Below, in pieces: positions 34,551-42,873 of a DNA stretch of 64,000 nt (position 1 is its first letter; the number at the start of each line of letters is the position of its first letter). The notes beneath the pieces were generated by a model. That model saw only the letters and a list, made by a program, of their open reading frames with translations. It did not search any database and had not been told where the DNA came from. Origin of the DNA: Algoriphagus aestuariicola (lineage in GTDB: Bacteria; Bacteroidota; Bacteroidia; Cytophagales; Cyclobacteriaceae); the NCBI RefSeq assembly GCF_017254835.1, contig NZ_JAFKCW010000001.1, positions 62,001 to 126,000 on the forward strand, written 5' to 3'. Made by a program: the position numbers and the translations under genes.

Positions 34551-34579
34551 AGTCCCGGAGAGATCTGGGACTTTTTTTA
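34551..34579. terminator. Bidirectional terminator between ahcY and a convergent lipoprotein gene
   Basis: The stem AGTCCC / GGGACT encloses AGATCT and is followed by seven T on the plus strand. The last bases overlap the stop codon of the convergent lipoprotein gene. On the minus strand the stem is followed by TTTAATAA, a weaker tract. Confidence 0.85.
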
Positions 34580-35377
34580 TGGGTTTAATTGAAAGGTTCT
34601 CCCATCTGGGAGAGAAGAGGTCACAATGGGATTGCAGGTCTCCGTATTTTGAAAAGTCACCTCGTATTCCAATTCTGCAGTTCCTCCTCTAGATACCATC
34701 CATAGCTCCTCCCCGGATTGGGGTAGATCCCAGCCTTGCCCGTAGCACTGGAAAAGCTGGACCTTCGCTGTACTAGTAACAATGGAGAAATCTCTGCCTG
34801 CAGGGTTCATCCCAGTGATTTTACCCCTGCTAGTGATCGAAGAAGGCTTGAGCTCTTCACTGGAAATAACATAGGACAATTCACCATCAGCGGTGAAGCC
34901 AATTCCATTTGCCAATTCTATTCTTAAATTTTCAAAAATCTCTTGGCTCTCTTCTGGAGAAACCCCTTCAAAGTTTCGTTGCCCCTCGATCTTTCCGCCT
35001 CTGTAGGTGTAATCTTCGTAGGACAGCGACCAAAGGGAATTGGCCGAATCGGAAAGGGTAAAATCCAAGATGATTTTCCCTGTTCGGGGAATTTTGTTTT
35101 CCTGCTCACATACTTCGTCGGAAGAATAATCCAAGGTGATTATAAGGGAATCAAGGCTATGGGTGATACTTGGGCAGCCCGGAAGTTCTTGGGAAAGTAT
35201 GCTGGAATATTCCGATTGGGAGATATTCGCAAGATAGGACGCTTCGCCTATTGCTTCGGAAAAGCGATAGAACTGCTCGGCCTCCTGTGTCAAGTCGGTA
35301 TTGATGTCTCTACTCACCTCTTCGGTACACGACCAAAGGAGCGCTAGGATCGAAAAAAGGACTAAAGAATTTTTCAT
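34577..35377 (-). CDS. Lipoprotein of unknown function
   Basis: The protein has 266 residues. MKNSLVLFSILALLWSC is a lipoprotein signal with the lipobox ending LLWSC. The mature part is acidic with regular beta-strand patterns (TGKIILDFTLSDSANSLWSLSY, ELEYEVTFQNTETCNPIV) and several Cys. I do not recognise a family. It stands alone between ahcY (convergent) and an SDR gene (divergent). Confidence 0.75.
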   Translation of the reverse strand: MKNSLVLFSILALLWSCTEEVSRDINTDLTQEAEQFYRFSEAIGEASYLANISQSEYSSILSQELPGCPSITHSLDSLIITLDYSSDEVCEQENKIPRTGKIILDFTLSDSANSLWSLSYEDYTYRGGKIEGQRNFEGVSPEESQEIFENLRIELANGIGFTADGELSYVISSEELKPSSITSRGKITGMNPAGRDFSIVTSTAKVQLFQCYGQGWDLPQSGEELWMVSRGGTAELEYEVTFQNTETCNPIVTSSLPDGRTFQLNP

Positions 35378-35455
35378 GGTATTTGCTTATTCGGGGTTCC
35401 TTTCAATTACCGCGCCTGATTGCTATCTTGGACTGAAACGACATAAATCAGAGGC

Positions 35456-36328
35456 ATGAAATTCGACGAAGGGATGCTCCGGGAAGGAGCGCTCAAAGAT
35501 AAAAATATTCTGGTGACGGGTGGAGGAACTGGCCTCGGGAGATCGATGAGCGAGTATTTTTTGAAGCTTGGAGCAAATGTGGTGATTTCGTCTCGCAAGC
35601 TTGACGTGCTTGAGAAGACTGCAAAGGAAATGTCTGCAGATAGTGGAAATATAGTAGTTCCAGTCGCCTGCGACGTCCGAGACATCGATCAAGTGGAGGC
35701 CATGTGGGAAAAAGCAAAAGGAGAACTGGGGCAAATCCACGTCGTGCTGAATAATGCCGCTGGCAATTTTATCAGCCCCACGGAAAGACTCTCTACCCAT
35801 GCCTTTAATACAATACTAGACATTGTATTGAAAGGGACATCACAAGTTACCTTGACTGCGGGAAAAGACTGGATAGCCGAAAAACAAGCTGGCACCTTTT
35901 TGAATATTGTCACGACTTATGCCTGGACTGGATCCGGCTATGTAGTTCCATCGGCTGCGGCCAAGGCAGGTGTTCTGGCATTGACGCGCTCTCTGGCTGT
36001 AGAATGGGCCAAATACGGGATCCGATCCAATGCAATTGCCCCAGGGCCATTTCCAACTGAAGGAGCTTGGAGCAGATTGCTTCCCGGCGATTTGGCCAAA
36101 AAGTTTGATCCAGCCAAAAAAGTGCCCGTTGGCCGAGTAGGTGAGCATCAGGAGCTTGCCAATCTAGCAGCTTACTTAGTTTCTGACTTCTCCTCCTACG
36201 TCAATGGAGAAGTGGTTACTATAGATGGAGGCGAATGGCTCAAGGGGGCGGGGGAATTCAGCAATCTAGACCAGATACCTCAGGAAATGTGGGACATGAT
36301 GGAGGTTGCCAGGGGAAAAAAGCGCTAA
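35456..36328 (+). CDS. SDR oxidoreductase, 2,4-dienoyl-CoA reductase-like
   Basis: The protein has 290 residues. The NADPH motif is VTGGGTGLGRSMSE (about 20-33), followed by NNAAGNF and SAAAKAGVLALTRSLAVEW with the catalytic Lys. The stretch IRSNAIAPGPFPTEGAWSRLLP is the mark of the DECR/2,4-dienoyl-CoA reductase subgroup, which lacks the classical Tyr of other SDRs. It would reduce 2,4-dienoyl-CoA in unsaturated fatty acid beta-oxidation. It appears monocistronic, with no beta-oxidation partner in the window. Confidence 0.85.
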   Translation: MKFDEGMLREGALKDKNILVTGGGTGLGRSMSEYFLKLGANVVISSRKLDVLEKTAKEMSADSGNIVVPVACDVRDIDQVEAMWEKAKGELGQIHVVLNNAAGNFISPTERLSTHAFNTILDIVLKGTSQVTLTAGKDWIAEKQAGTFLNIVTTYAWTGSGYVVPSAAAKAGVLALTRSLAVEWAKYGIRSNAIAPGPFPTEGAWSRLLPGDLAKKFDPAKKVPVGRVGEHQELANLAAYLVSDFSSYVNGEVVTIDGGEWLKGAGEFSNLDQIPQEMWDMMEVARGKKR

Positions 36329-36349
36329 GCCCCAGTCTGATTTGGGGCT
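36328..36349 (+). terminator. Possible weak terminator after the SDR gene
   Basis: The stem AGCCCCA / TGGGGCT (7 bp, 8-base loop) overlaps the stop codon's last base and is followed by ATTTG, so the U-tract is poor. Confidence 0.45.
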
Positions 36350-36384
36350 ATTTGAAAGCAAAATGGAAAATCAGGAATGCATGA

Positions 36385-37431
36385 TCATTCCAGATTGAGA
36401 CCTCTTTCCCAGGATTGGTTTTGACTGACGGATTCTTTGATGCTTTTTTTCAGGGATTGGTCCAGTAGCTTGGATTCCTTTCTCAGAATGTCGAGAAGCT
36501 TTCTGGATTCTGCGGTATGGTTTTCAGATTCCAGTATTTGCAATACGCCAAGAATATTGGCGACTCTGGCCCTCAAGGAGTGAGACTGCTGAAAAGCCAA
36601 ATCCTGAAGAAAATAGTGGTGGTCTCTCAACCAAATTTCCTGCTTCTTCTTCTCGGTGATGTCGATGAGCAAGCCTTGGATTTTTTTCGGGCGTCCCTCC
36701 TTATCCCATTTGACCGTCTTTCCAAAGCCTATCACCCAGATCGTCTGGTTGCCTTTGGAAATAATCCGGAACTCCCTTCGAAGCGGTAAATTTCCGGTCG
36801 ATTTAAAATGCTGCAATAGATCACGCAAGATCCCCGGGTAGTCTTCGGAGTTGATATGGTTTTGCCATGAAATTTTTTTCAAGTCTTCGAGTTCTTCTGA
36901 CCGGTAGCCAAGCATTTGGGCAAGACCGCTGCTGATGTAGTCAGTTTTGTTTTCCGGGTCAAACTCCCAAAATCCAAGAAGTTTATTTTCGAGAAGGATA
37001 TTGAGCAACTCATTGTCGGATGAAATCCCATCTATGAAATCTCCCAATCCCAAATTGTAAGGACGAAGTGGCTCTACCGGATGCCCCAAGCCCAAGCACG
37101 TTCCAAAATCGTCCGCAATGAAAAAGAATTCCCATTTTGTCAGGATCGTGGTATTATCCGAATGGTTGATTTTTTGCAGATCGACCATGAACGATTGATG
37201 GCTGTTCTTCCAAGCTCTTATTCGGCTGGTTTCGAATTTTGCCCAATCAGTTGACAAAAAGCAGTCTTCAAACTGAAGGGTCTTTTCTTTATTGTCGAAA
37301 AATGAGGGGACAGGGCCAATACCCGAATCGGACGAGATCACTCGGCCCGATTTATCCAGGGAGATTTGGAGAAAATGTTCGGAAATATTGGCAAGTTTCC
37401 CAAAAACTTGCATTGAGTCCCAATCTTGCAT
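36385..37431 (-). CDS. PAS-domain protein with a DHp-like helix pair but no kinase ATPase domain
   Basis: The protein has 348 residues from the ATG at 37431 (a TTG at 37458 would add nine). A first PAS-like region (about 5-130) is followed by a clear PAS-PAC domain (about 145-275: LLGFWEFDPENKTDYISSGLAQMLGY, then PAC KKIQGLLIDITEKKKQE). The last 75 residues resemble a histidine-kinase dimerisation domain, FQQSHSLRARVANILGVLQIL, then a second helix rich in Lys. The chain ends there, so no N, G1 or G2 box exists. It may be a phospho-acceptor, a dimer partner of another kinase, or a non-enzymatic sensor. It diverges from the HD-domain gene at 37512. Confidence 0.75.
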   Translation of the reverse strand: MQDWDSMQVFGKLANISEHFLQISLDKSGRVISSDSGIGPVPSFFDNKEKTLQFEDCFLSTDWAKFETSRIRAWKNSHQSFMVDLQKINHSDNTTILTKWEFFFIADDFGTCLGLGHPVEPLRPYNLGLGDFIDGISSDNELLNILLENKLLGFWEFDPENKTDYISSGLAQMLGYRSEELEDLKKISWQNHINSEDYPGILRDLLQHFKSTGNLPLRREFRIISKGNQTIWVIGFGKTVKWDKEGRPKKIQGLLIDITEKKKQEIWLRDHHYFLQDLAFQQSHSLRARVANILGVLQILESENHTAESRKLLDILRKESKLLDQSLKKSIKESVSQNQSWERGLNLE

Positions 37432-37511
37432 TGCCAAAAATAGTCGAATTATCGGCAAATGTATTCAAAAAACAATTAAATTAATTTAAAATACATATAT
37501 AATTATTTAAA

Positions 37512-38123
37512 ATGAATAATTTAGCTCTGTTTTTAAATAGGTCAACCTTTGGTGATCCGATAAATTCGGGGAACACTTTGTCGGAACAGGAAGCCAATGT
37601 GCTGTTGGATGAATGGGTGAAAAATGAGAAGCTCAAAGTCCATATGAAGCAAGTGGCCCATTTGATGAGAGCATTTTCCGAATCCAAATCCTTCGGAAAA
37701 GAAATCGGCCACAAATGGTACCTGGCTGGCCTCCTACATGATGCCGATTGGGACCAATGGCCGGGTCAGCATTGCAAAAAAATCATAGCCGAACTGGAAG
37801 ACAGAAATCTTGATCCTGATATCATAAGGGCTATTGCATCCCACGGGCCGAGGTATTTTGGAGTTGAACCAGTGACTGAAATGGACAAGATGCTGTATGC
37901 CTTCGATGAAATAAGTGGCTTTGTCCATGCCTATTCTCTAATGAGGCCCGAAGGCTACGTCGGGATGGAAGTCAAGGGTGTGAAGAAGCGCTTGAAAGAT
38001 AAAACTTTTGCGGCGCAAGTGAGCAGGGAAGACATCAATGATGCCTGTGAACGAGCCGGAATTTCACTTGATTATTTAATCCAGTTTGTGATCGACAATC
38101 AGCCGGCCGCGAACCTAGGATAG
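37512..38123 (+). CDS. HD-domain protein (putative phosphohydrolase)
   Basis: The protein has 203 residues. HMKQVAHLMRAFSE, then WYLAGLLHDADWDQW (the HD doublet) and a later conserved Asp (YAFDEISGFVHAYSLM) fit a compact metal-dependent HD domain. Such proteins act on nucleotides or phosphate esters; the substrate is unknown. The intergenic stretch upstream is extremely AT-rich. The gene ends at a bidirectional terminator. Confidence 0.82.
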   Translation: MNNLALFLNRSTFGDPINSGNTLSEQEANVLLDEWVKNEKLKVHMKQVAHLMRAFSESKSFGKEIGHKWYLAGLLHDADWDQWPGQHCKKIIAELEDRNLDPDIIRAIASHGPRYFGVEPVTEMDKMLYAFDEISGFVHAYSLMRPEGYVGMEVKGVKKRLKDKTFAAQVSREDINDACERAGISLDYLIQFVIDNQPAANLG

Positions 38124-38128
38124 TAAAA

Positions 38129-38164
38129 TGGCCGCAGATCATCATTCTCGGCGGCCACTTTTTT
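38129..38164. terminator. Bidirectional terminator between HD-domain and DUF4494 genes
   Basis: The stem TGGCCGC / GCGGCCA with a 15-base loop is followed by CTTTTTTC on the plus strand and by ATTTTAC on the minus strand, between two convergent genes. Confidence 0.82.
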
Positions 38165-38168
38165 CTAT

Positions 38169-38672
38169 TTAGGATTCTTCCTCTGCTTGGTTTACTGGGC
38201 GAAAGTTGCCCGGAGGAAGCTGTTCGGCTACTTCGTCTTTTTCGAAGGGGAAAACTTCGACGATTGGACTCTCCGTAATGTCTGGAACCCGGAAACTTAC
38301 CAGCATATTGCTGAGGCTTTCTTGAATTCTGTCATAGGCCTGGCGTACATCCTCAGCAGTCACGATCATGTATTGGGTGACTTTCTTTTCTTTGCCATTT
38401 TCCCCGTCTGCGATCAGGTAAGTGATCTTGCACTTGTGCCATTGGTCTGCGTCTTCGTAGTAAAAGACATCCACGATATTGCTTTTGCTGATGCCGGTCA
38501 CTTGAAAGTCTCCCCGGATCTGAGAACCCAAACGGTCATATAGAATTGCCTCGGCTTCGGTGAATGACACCGCATCCACCAAGTATTGTTCGGAAATGCT
38601 CTTAAGGAGGCCTTCCTCATTTTCCTTTGCGTATTTGACTTTGCACAAAAACCAGGTTCTCATCTTTTTCAC
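38169..38672 (-). CDS. DUF4494-domain protein
   Basis: The protein has 167 residues, a Bacteroidota-specific conserved cytoplasmic protein. Its start MKKMRTWFLCKVKYAKENEEG and the block KKVTQYMIVTAEDVRQAYDRIQESL are characteristic. There is no known activity. It stands alone, convergent with the HD-domain gene. Confidence 0.85.
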   Translation of the reverse strand: MKKMRTWFLCKVKYAKENEEGLLKSISEQYLVDAVSFTEAEAILYDRLGSQIRGDFQVTGISKSNIVDVFYYEDADQWHKCKITYLIADGENGKEKKVTQYMIVTAEDVRQAYDRIQESLSNMLVSFRVPDITESPIVEVFPFEKDEVAEQLPPGNFRPVNQAEEES

Positions 38673-38860
38673 TTTTAGGGATTCGAAGGTACTTTTTCTA
38701 ATCTAAAGCTGCGAACTGTTAAGCGAGATATCTTCCACGTGGGAGTGGTTGATTTTGGCAACATCTTGAAAATCAATAGGGAAAGTTTGCCGGCTTGGAT
38801 CGGGCTTGAATGGTAAAAATGGGTATTTAAAAAAGAGTATCTTGTCCCAACAATATACCC

Positions 38861-41122
38861 ATGCGCGAGAGGATTTTATACAGCTTTCCTGTACAGCTTT
38901 TTCTGCTTCATTTGAGGAAAAACCTGGCTTTGGTGTTGGTTTGGGTCGTTTTGTTGGGTGTGATTCTCGAGCACTTTGGTGTGGTTTTGGGGATTCCTTT
39001 TCTTTTTTTGGATCCAGAATACCTGCACCAAGTTTCCTGGTTGAGCTTTTTTTTGATCGGGGTAGGCATGGCCATCCTGACGATGGCATTTCACATGACC
39101 ACCTATATCATGGATGGCAGGCAATTCAAGTTTTTGGCGGTCGTGCCCAAGCCCTTTATCCATTTCTGCATCAACAACTCCCTCATTCCGCTTATTTTTT
39201 ACATAGTTTACAGTGTCAAGTTTGTCATTTTTCAGCTCGACAACGATCTAGCCTCGAACTGGGAGGTGGTCAAGTTCTATGCGGGATTCTCACTTGGTGG
39301 GCTCGTGAGTTACAGTCTGATCTTTGGCTACTTTGCTTGGACAAACAAGGATTTCTTTGTGCTTTTTGCAGGGACACTGGACAAGCGTCTACGAAAAGTG
39401 AGATTTACTCGGGCCAATGTCCTGAGCCAATACAAGGAACTGAAAATCGTAAAAGACGAGGTAAGCAGCTATTTCAACCTCGGTCTTAAGCTGGTGCCAG
39501 TAAGGCCGGACATTTCCAGGTTTGAGACCAGAAAACTCCTCCGGGTCTTCGATCAAAACCACTTGAACCTCTTTTTGATCCAGATTTTTCTGATTCTTTT
39601 TGTGCTGTTTTTGGGCTTTTTCAAAGAAAAGGAAATTCTGCAGTTTCCTGCGGCGATGAGCGTGACCCTGCTGCTCGCGATCCTGGTAATGCTGGTGGGG
39701 GCGATGAGTTTTTGGCTCAGAAGCTGGGCGACCTTAGTGGTTTTTTTACTGCTGATCACCATCAATTACCTCTCGAACGTTTCTTTTCTCAACCGTCCCC
39801 ACGAAGCTTATGGAATCGACTATGGAGCGAAACCTGCCCCGTACACCTTGGCTCGATTGGACTCCCTGACCCATCCGGACACGTTGAGAAAAGATCGGGA
39901 AAACACCATCCGAATCCTCGAGAATTGGAAGGCGAAATTCCCGGCCGATTCTCTCCCCAAGTTTGTAATCGTGGCTGCGAGCGGGGGAGGGCAGCGGGCG
40001 GCACTTTGGACACTCCATGTCCTTCAGACCATCCATGAGAAAACACAAGGGCAAATAACCAAACACACCGAATTGTATACCGGTGCGTCCGGCGGGGTGA
40101 TCGGCGAGGCTTTTTTCAGGGAAATCTACCTTAGATCGCTCACCGATCCTGCTTTTGACCCGAAAGACCCCAAGTACTTGGCGCAGATTTCCGACGACAA
40201 CTTAAATCCGATCCTGTTTACCTTATTGGTCAACGACCTCTTGATAAGAAACCAACGATTTGAATATCGGGGATACAGCCATCTCAAAGATCGGGGCTAT
40301 GCTTTTGAAAACCAGTTGAACATCAATACGAAAAAGATCCTTGACAAGCCCTTGGAATCCTATCGGACTCCAGAAGCTAAAGGTCAGATTCCCCTTTTGC
40401 CCGTCACAGCTCTCGTGACCAACGATGGCAGAAAACTCGTCATTTCTCCGCATTCCATGTCGTATTTGGGAAGTTCGATCATGGGCAAATCCGGAGCCGA
40501 CGAGAAAAAACAGTCCATCGATTTTCTCCGTTTTTTTGTACGGCATAACTCGGGAAATCTTCGGTTTCTGAGCGCATTGAGAATGAGCGCGACCTTTCCC
40601 TTCATCACACCCAACGTGGAGCTCCCGTCGACACCGACCATGGAGACGATGGATACGGGCTTGTCCGACAATTTTGGCGTGCAGGATGCGCTTCGGTTTC
40701 TTTACGTCTTTCAGGATTGGATTTCCAAAAATACGAGCGGGGTAGTCCTGGTCACCATCCGGGATTCCGAAAAGTCGACGGAGATCCCTCAAACTGAACC
40801 ACCGAGGATTTTCGAGAAAATCTTCACCCCTTTGAAAAACATATACATCAACTGGGACAATCTTCAGACTATCCAAAACGAGGTCTTGTTCAATTACATG
40901 AATGAGTCGATGCCCTTCGAACTGGAGCGGGTAGAGTTTGAGTATGCACCGGAGCAGGTCCAAATAGAGGAACTGACGGGCTCCCAAGAAACGATGCAGC
41001 GGGCATCACTCAACTGGAGGCTAACGGCAAAGGAAAAACGGTCGATCATCAACAGCATTGGTTCCTACAAAAACCGACAATCCATCGAAAAAGTCCAGCG
41101 TATTTTTCCGGCTAAAAATTGA
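38861..41122 (+). CDS. Membrane-anchored patatin-like phospholipase
   Basis: The protein has 753 residues. The N-terminal 320 residues hold about eight hydrophobic helices in two blocks. The C-terminal patatin-like domain has the oxyanion loop AASGGGQRAALW (about 373-384), the nucleophile in GASGG (Ser410) and the dyad Asp in DTGLSDNFG (Asp598). All catalytic parts are therefore present. It would be a lipid acyl hydrolase tethered to the inner membrane. Fusion to a large membrane region is unusual for patatins. It is convergent with the Mpo1-like gene, with only 17 bases between stops. Confidence 0.82.
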   Translation: MRERILYSFPVQLFLLHLRKNLALVLVWVVLLGVILEHFGVVLGIPFLFLDPEYLHQVSWLSFFLIGVGMAILTMAFHMTTYIMDGRQFKFLAVVPKPFIHFCINNSLIPLIFYIVYSVKFVIFQLDNDLASNWEVVKFYAGFSLGGLVSYSLIFGYFAWTNKDFFVLFAGTLDKRLRKVRFTRANVLSQYKELKIVKDEVSSYFNLGLKLVPVRPDISRFETRKLLRVFDQNHLNLFLIQIFLILFVLFLGFFKEKEILQFPAAMSVTLLLAILVMLVGAMSFWLRSWATLVVFLLLITINYLSNVSFLNRPHEAYGIDYGAKPAPYTLARLDSLTHPDTLRKDRENTIRILENWKAKFPADSLPKFVIVAASGGGQRAALWTLHVLQTIHEKTQGQITKHTELYTGASGGVIGEAFFREIYLRSLTDPAFDPKDPKYLAQISDDNLNPILFTLLVNDLLIRNQRFEYRGYSHLKDRGYAFENQLNINTKKILDKPLESYRTPEAKGQIPLLPVTALVTNDGRKLVISPHSMSYLGSSIMGKSGADEKKQSIDFLRFFVRHNSGNLRFLSALRMSATFPFITPNVELPSTPTMETMDTGLSDNFGVQDALRFLYVFQDWISKNTSGVVLVTIRDSEKSTEIPQTEPPRIFEKIFTPLKNIYINWDNLQTIQNEVLFNYMNESMPFELERVEFEYAPEQVQIEELTGSQETMQRASLNWRLTAKEKRSIINSIGSYKNRQSIEKVQRIFPAKN

Positions 41123-41124
41123 AC

Positions 41125-41142
41125 TGACCAGATTCTTGGTCA
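41125..41142. terminator. Small hairpin at the convergent patatin / Mpo1-like gene ends
   Basis: TGACCA / TGGTCA with a 6-base loop. The 3' arm ends inside the stop codon of the minus-strand gene. No U-tract on either side. Confidence 0.4.
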
Positions 41143-41619
41143 ATAAGGAACCCCGATTTTCTTGTAGATAAAATGCATCAGCCAAGCTGGGCCTATCATC
41201 AGAAATTGCACGTCCTTAAAAAATGAAGGCTTCTTGCCTTCGATCTTATGTCCAACAAACTGGATGATCCAGGCCACGACAAAAATCGCCAGACTGACCA
41301 GCCAGAGCTTACCTGGCAGGGCAAGTTGGATGAAATTGGCCAATGCAAGACACAATGCCGAAAAGAAAAGCATGCCCAGAGTCAGTGGAGCCGAAAGCGA
41401 GATGTAGTAGACCAATACCAAGAACAGTACTATCGTCGCCCAGTTCGCGAAGTTGCCCAAAAACGGCAGAGCCTCAGGCAGAAAGCCTGTTGGGATACTA
41501 AAAATCAGTCCAACCACGCTGAAAAATATAGCTGGCACACAAAACCAATGGATCAGCTTGTTGGTGTGGTTACGGTGGCTTTCGCCATACTCCTCCAGGA
41601 GCAAATCAATTTTTCTCAT
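41140..41619 (-). CDS. DUF962/Mpo1-like membrane protein
   Basis: The protein has 159 residues and four hydrophobic helices. The start LLEEYGESHRNHTNKLIHWFCVPAIFFS carries the His-rich pattern of the Mpo1/YGL010w family, whose yeast member is an Fe(II)-dependent dioxygenase acting in alpha-oxidation of 2-hydroxy fatty acids. The second His pair is near VGHKIEGKKPSF. The bacterial role is unproven. Confidence 0.85.
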   Translation of the reverse strand: MRKIDLLLEEYGESHRNHTNKLIHWFCVPAIFFSVVGLIFSIPTGFLPEALPFLGNFANWATIVLFLVLVYYISLSAPLTLGMLFFSALCLALANFIQLALPGKLWLVSLAIFVVAWIIQFVGHKIEGKKPSFFKDVQFLMIGPAWLMHFIYKKIGVPY

Positions 41620-41695
41620 AGTTTTTTGGGTTTAAATGCGGTAGTTTGAATTCAAATTAGATAACTCACTCCAGAAAATAAACGATATCCGAGCA

Positions 41696-42823
41696 ATGTT
41701 GAGTTATTGGGAACGCAAAAACTTTTTCAGCTATAACCTGATTGTAGTCGGCTCTGGCTTTACAGGCTTGTCTACGGCAATAAATTATAAGAAGAAACAC
41801 CCCAAATCGAGAGTCTTGGTCTTGGAGAAAGGCGTGTTTCCGACAGGGGCAAGTACAAAAAATGCAGGATTTGCCTGCTTTGGAAGCCTAACGGAAATCT
41901 TGGATGACTTCTGGAAGATGACGCCTGAGGAAGTGACCACTTTGGTAGAGATGAGATACAGAGGCCTCTGTCAAATCCGTCAAAAGTTTGGGGACAAGGC
42001 GCTGCGATATCAGGAAAGCCATGGCTTTGAGATCCTGGAGGAAAAAAACATCACGGCGGTAGACCAAATGGCTGAGGTGAACAGGATGCTGAAAAAGGTG
42101 TTTAACAAGAATGTTTTCTCGGTGGTCAAAAAGCCGGAAAAATTCGGATTTTCGCCCCGCGTTAAAATGGTTGTCGAAAACCAATTTGAAGGGGAATTGG
42201 ATCCAGGCGCGTATCTGGCGGCACTTTGGGAGGAGGCATCCAAGCTTGGTGTCAAGATATTGACCGGTGTAGCCGTGGTCGAGGTGCAAAAGGACGAGGG
42301 CATTGTATTGGCTGAAAGCAGCAATAAAGAAGGTCTTTTTGAATTTGTGGGAGGGAGGGTAGCTGTCTGCACCAATGCCTTTACCAAGAAATTGTGGCCT
42401 GAATCGGAAATGGAGCCGGGACGGGGCTTGATACTGCTTAGCAAACCCATCGAAGGCCAGGTTCCTTGGAAGGGATCGTTTCACTTGGACAGAGGCTATG
42501 TTTATTTTCGGCAGATTGACGGGCGACTACTACTGGGTGGCGCCAGAAACAAAGACTTTGAAAAGGAGAAAACGCTGGAATTTGGAACAAACCCAAAGAT
42601 CAAGTCCCATCTGGACAGTCTCGCAAGGGAAGTGATTTTTCCAGGCCGGGAGATCGAATGGGAAACGGAATGGACGGGGATCATGGCATTTGGGCCCAAG
42701 AAAACCCCGCTCATCCAGCCAATCGGAAAGAAGGTTGCGGTGGCGGTAAGGCTTGGTGGAATGGGAGTTGCCATCGGATGGCAGGTGGGCAAAGAGCTTT
42801 CCCGGCTTCTTTCCAAGATGTAA
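41696..42823 (+). CDS. FAD-dependent oxidoreductase of the DAO family
   Basis: The protein has 375 residues. The dinucleotide-binding motif is LIVVGSGFTGLSTAINYKKK with VLVLEKG, and the C-terminal FAD loop is around VRLGGMGVAIGWQVGK. SWAP-like features of glycine/D-amino-acid oxidases are present (TGASTKNAGFACFG). The substrate is probably an amine or amino acid. It is followed 50 bases later by nhaC and may share its transcript. Confidence 0.83.
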   Translation: MLSYWERKNFFSYNLIVVGSGFTGLSTAINYKKKHPKSRVLVLEKGVFPTGASTKNAGFACFGSLTEILDDFWKMTPEEVTTLVEMRYRGLCQIRQKFGDKALRYQESHGFEILEEKNITAVDQMAEVNRMLKKVFNKNVFSVVKKPEKFGFSPRVKMVVENQFEGELDPGAYLAALWEEASKLGVKILTGVAVVEVQKDEGIVLAESSNKEGLFEFVGGRVAVCTNAFTKKLWPESEMEPGRGLILLSKPIEGQVPWKGSFHLDRGYVYFRQIDGRLLLGGARNKDFEKEKTLEFGTNPKIKSHLDSLAREVIFPGREIEWETEWTGIMAFGPKKTPLIQPIGKKVAVAVRLGGMGVAIGWQVGKELSRLLSKM

Positions 42824-42873
42824 TTTGATTTTTTTACTTAGATTCAAACCCTCCAAACAATAGGATTTACTGA

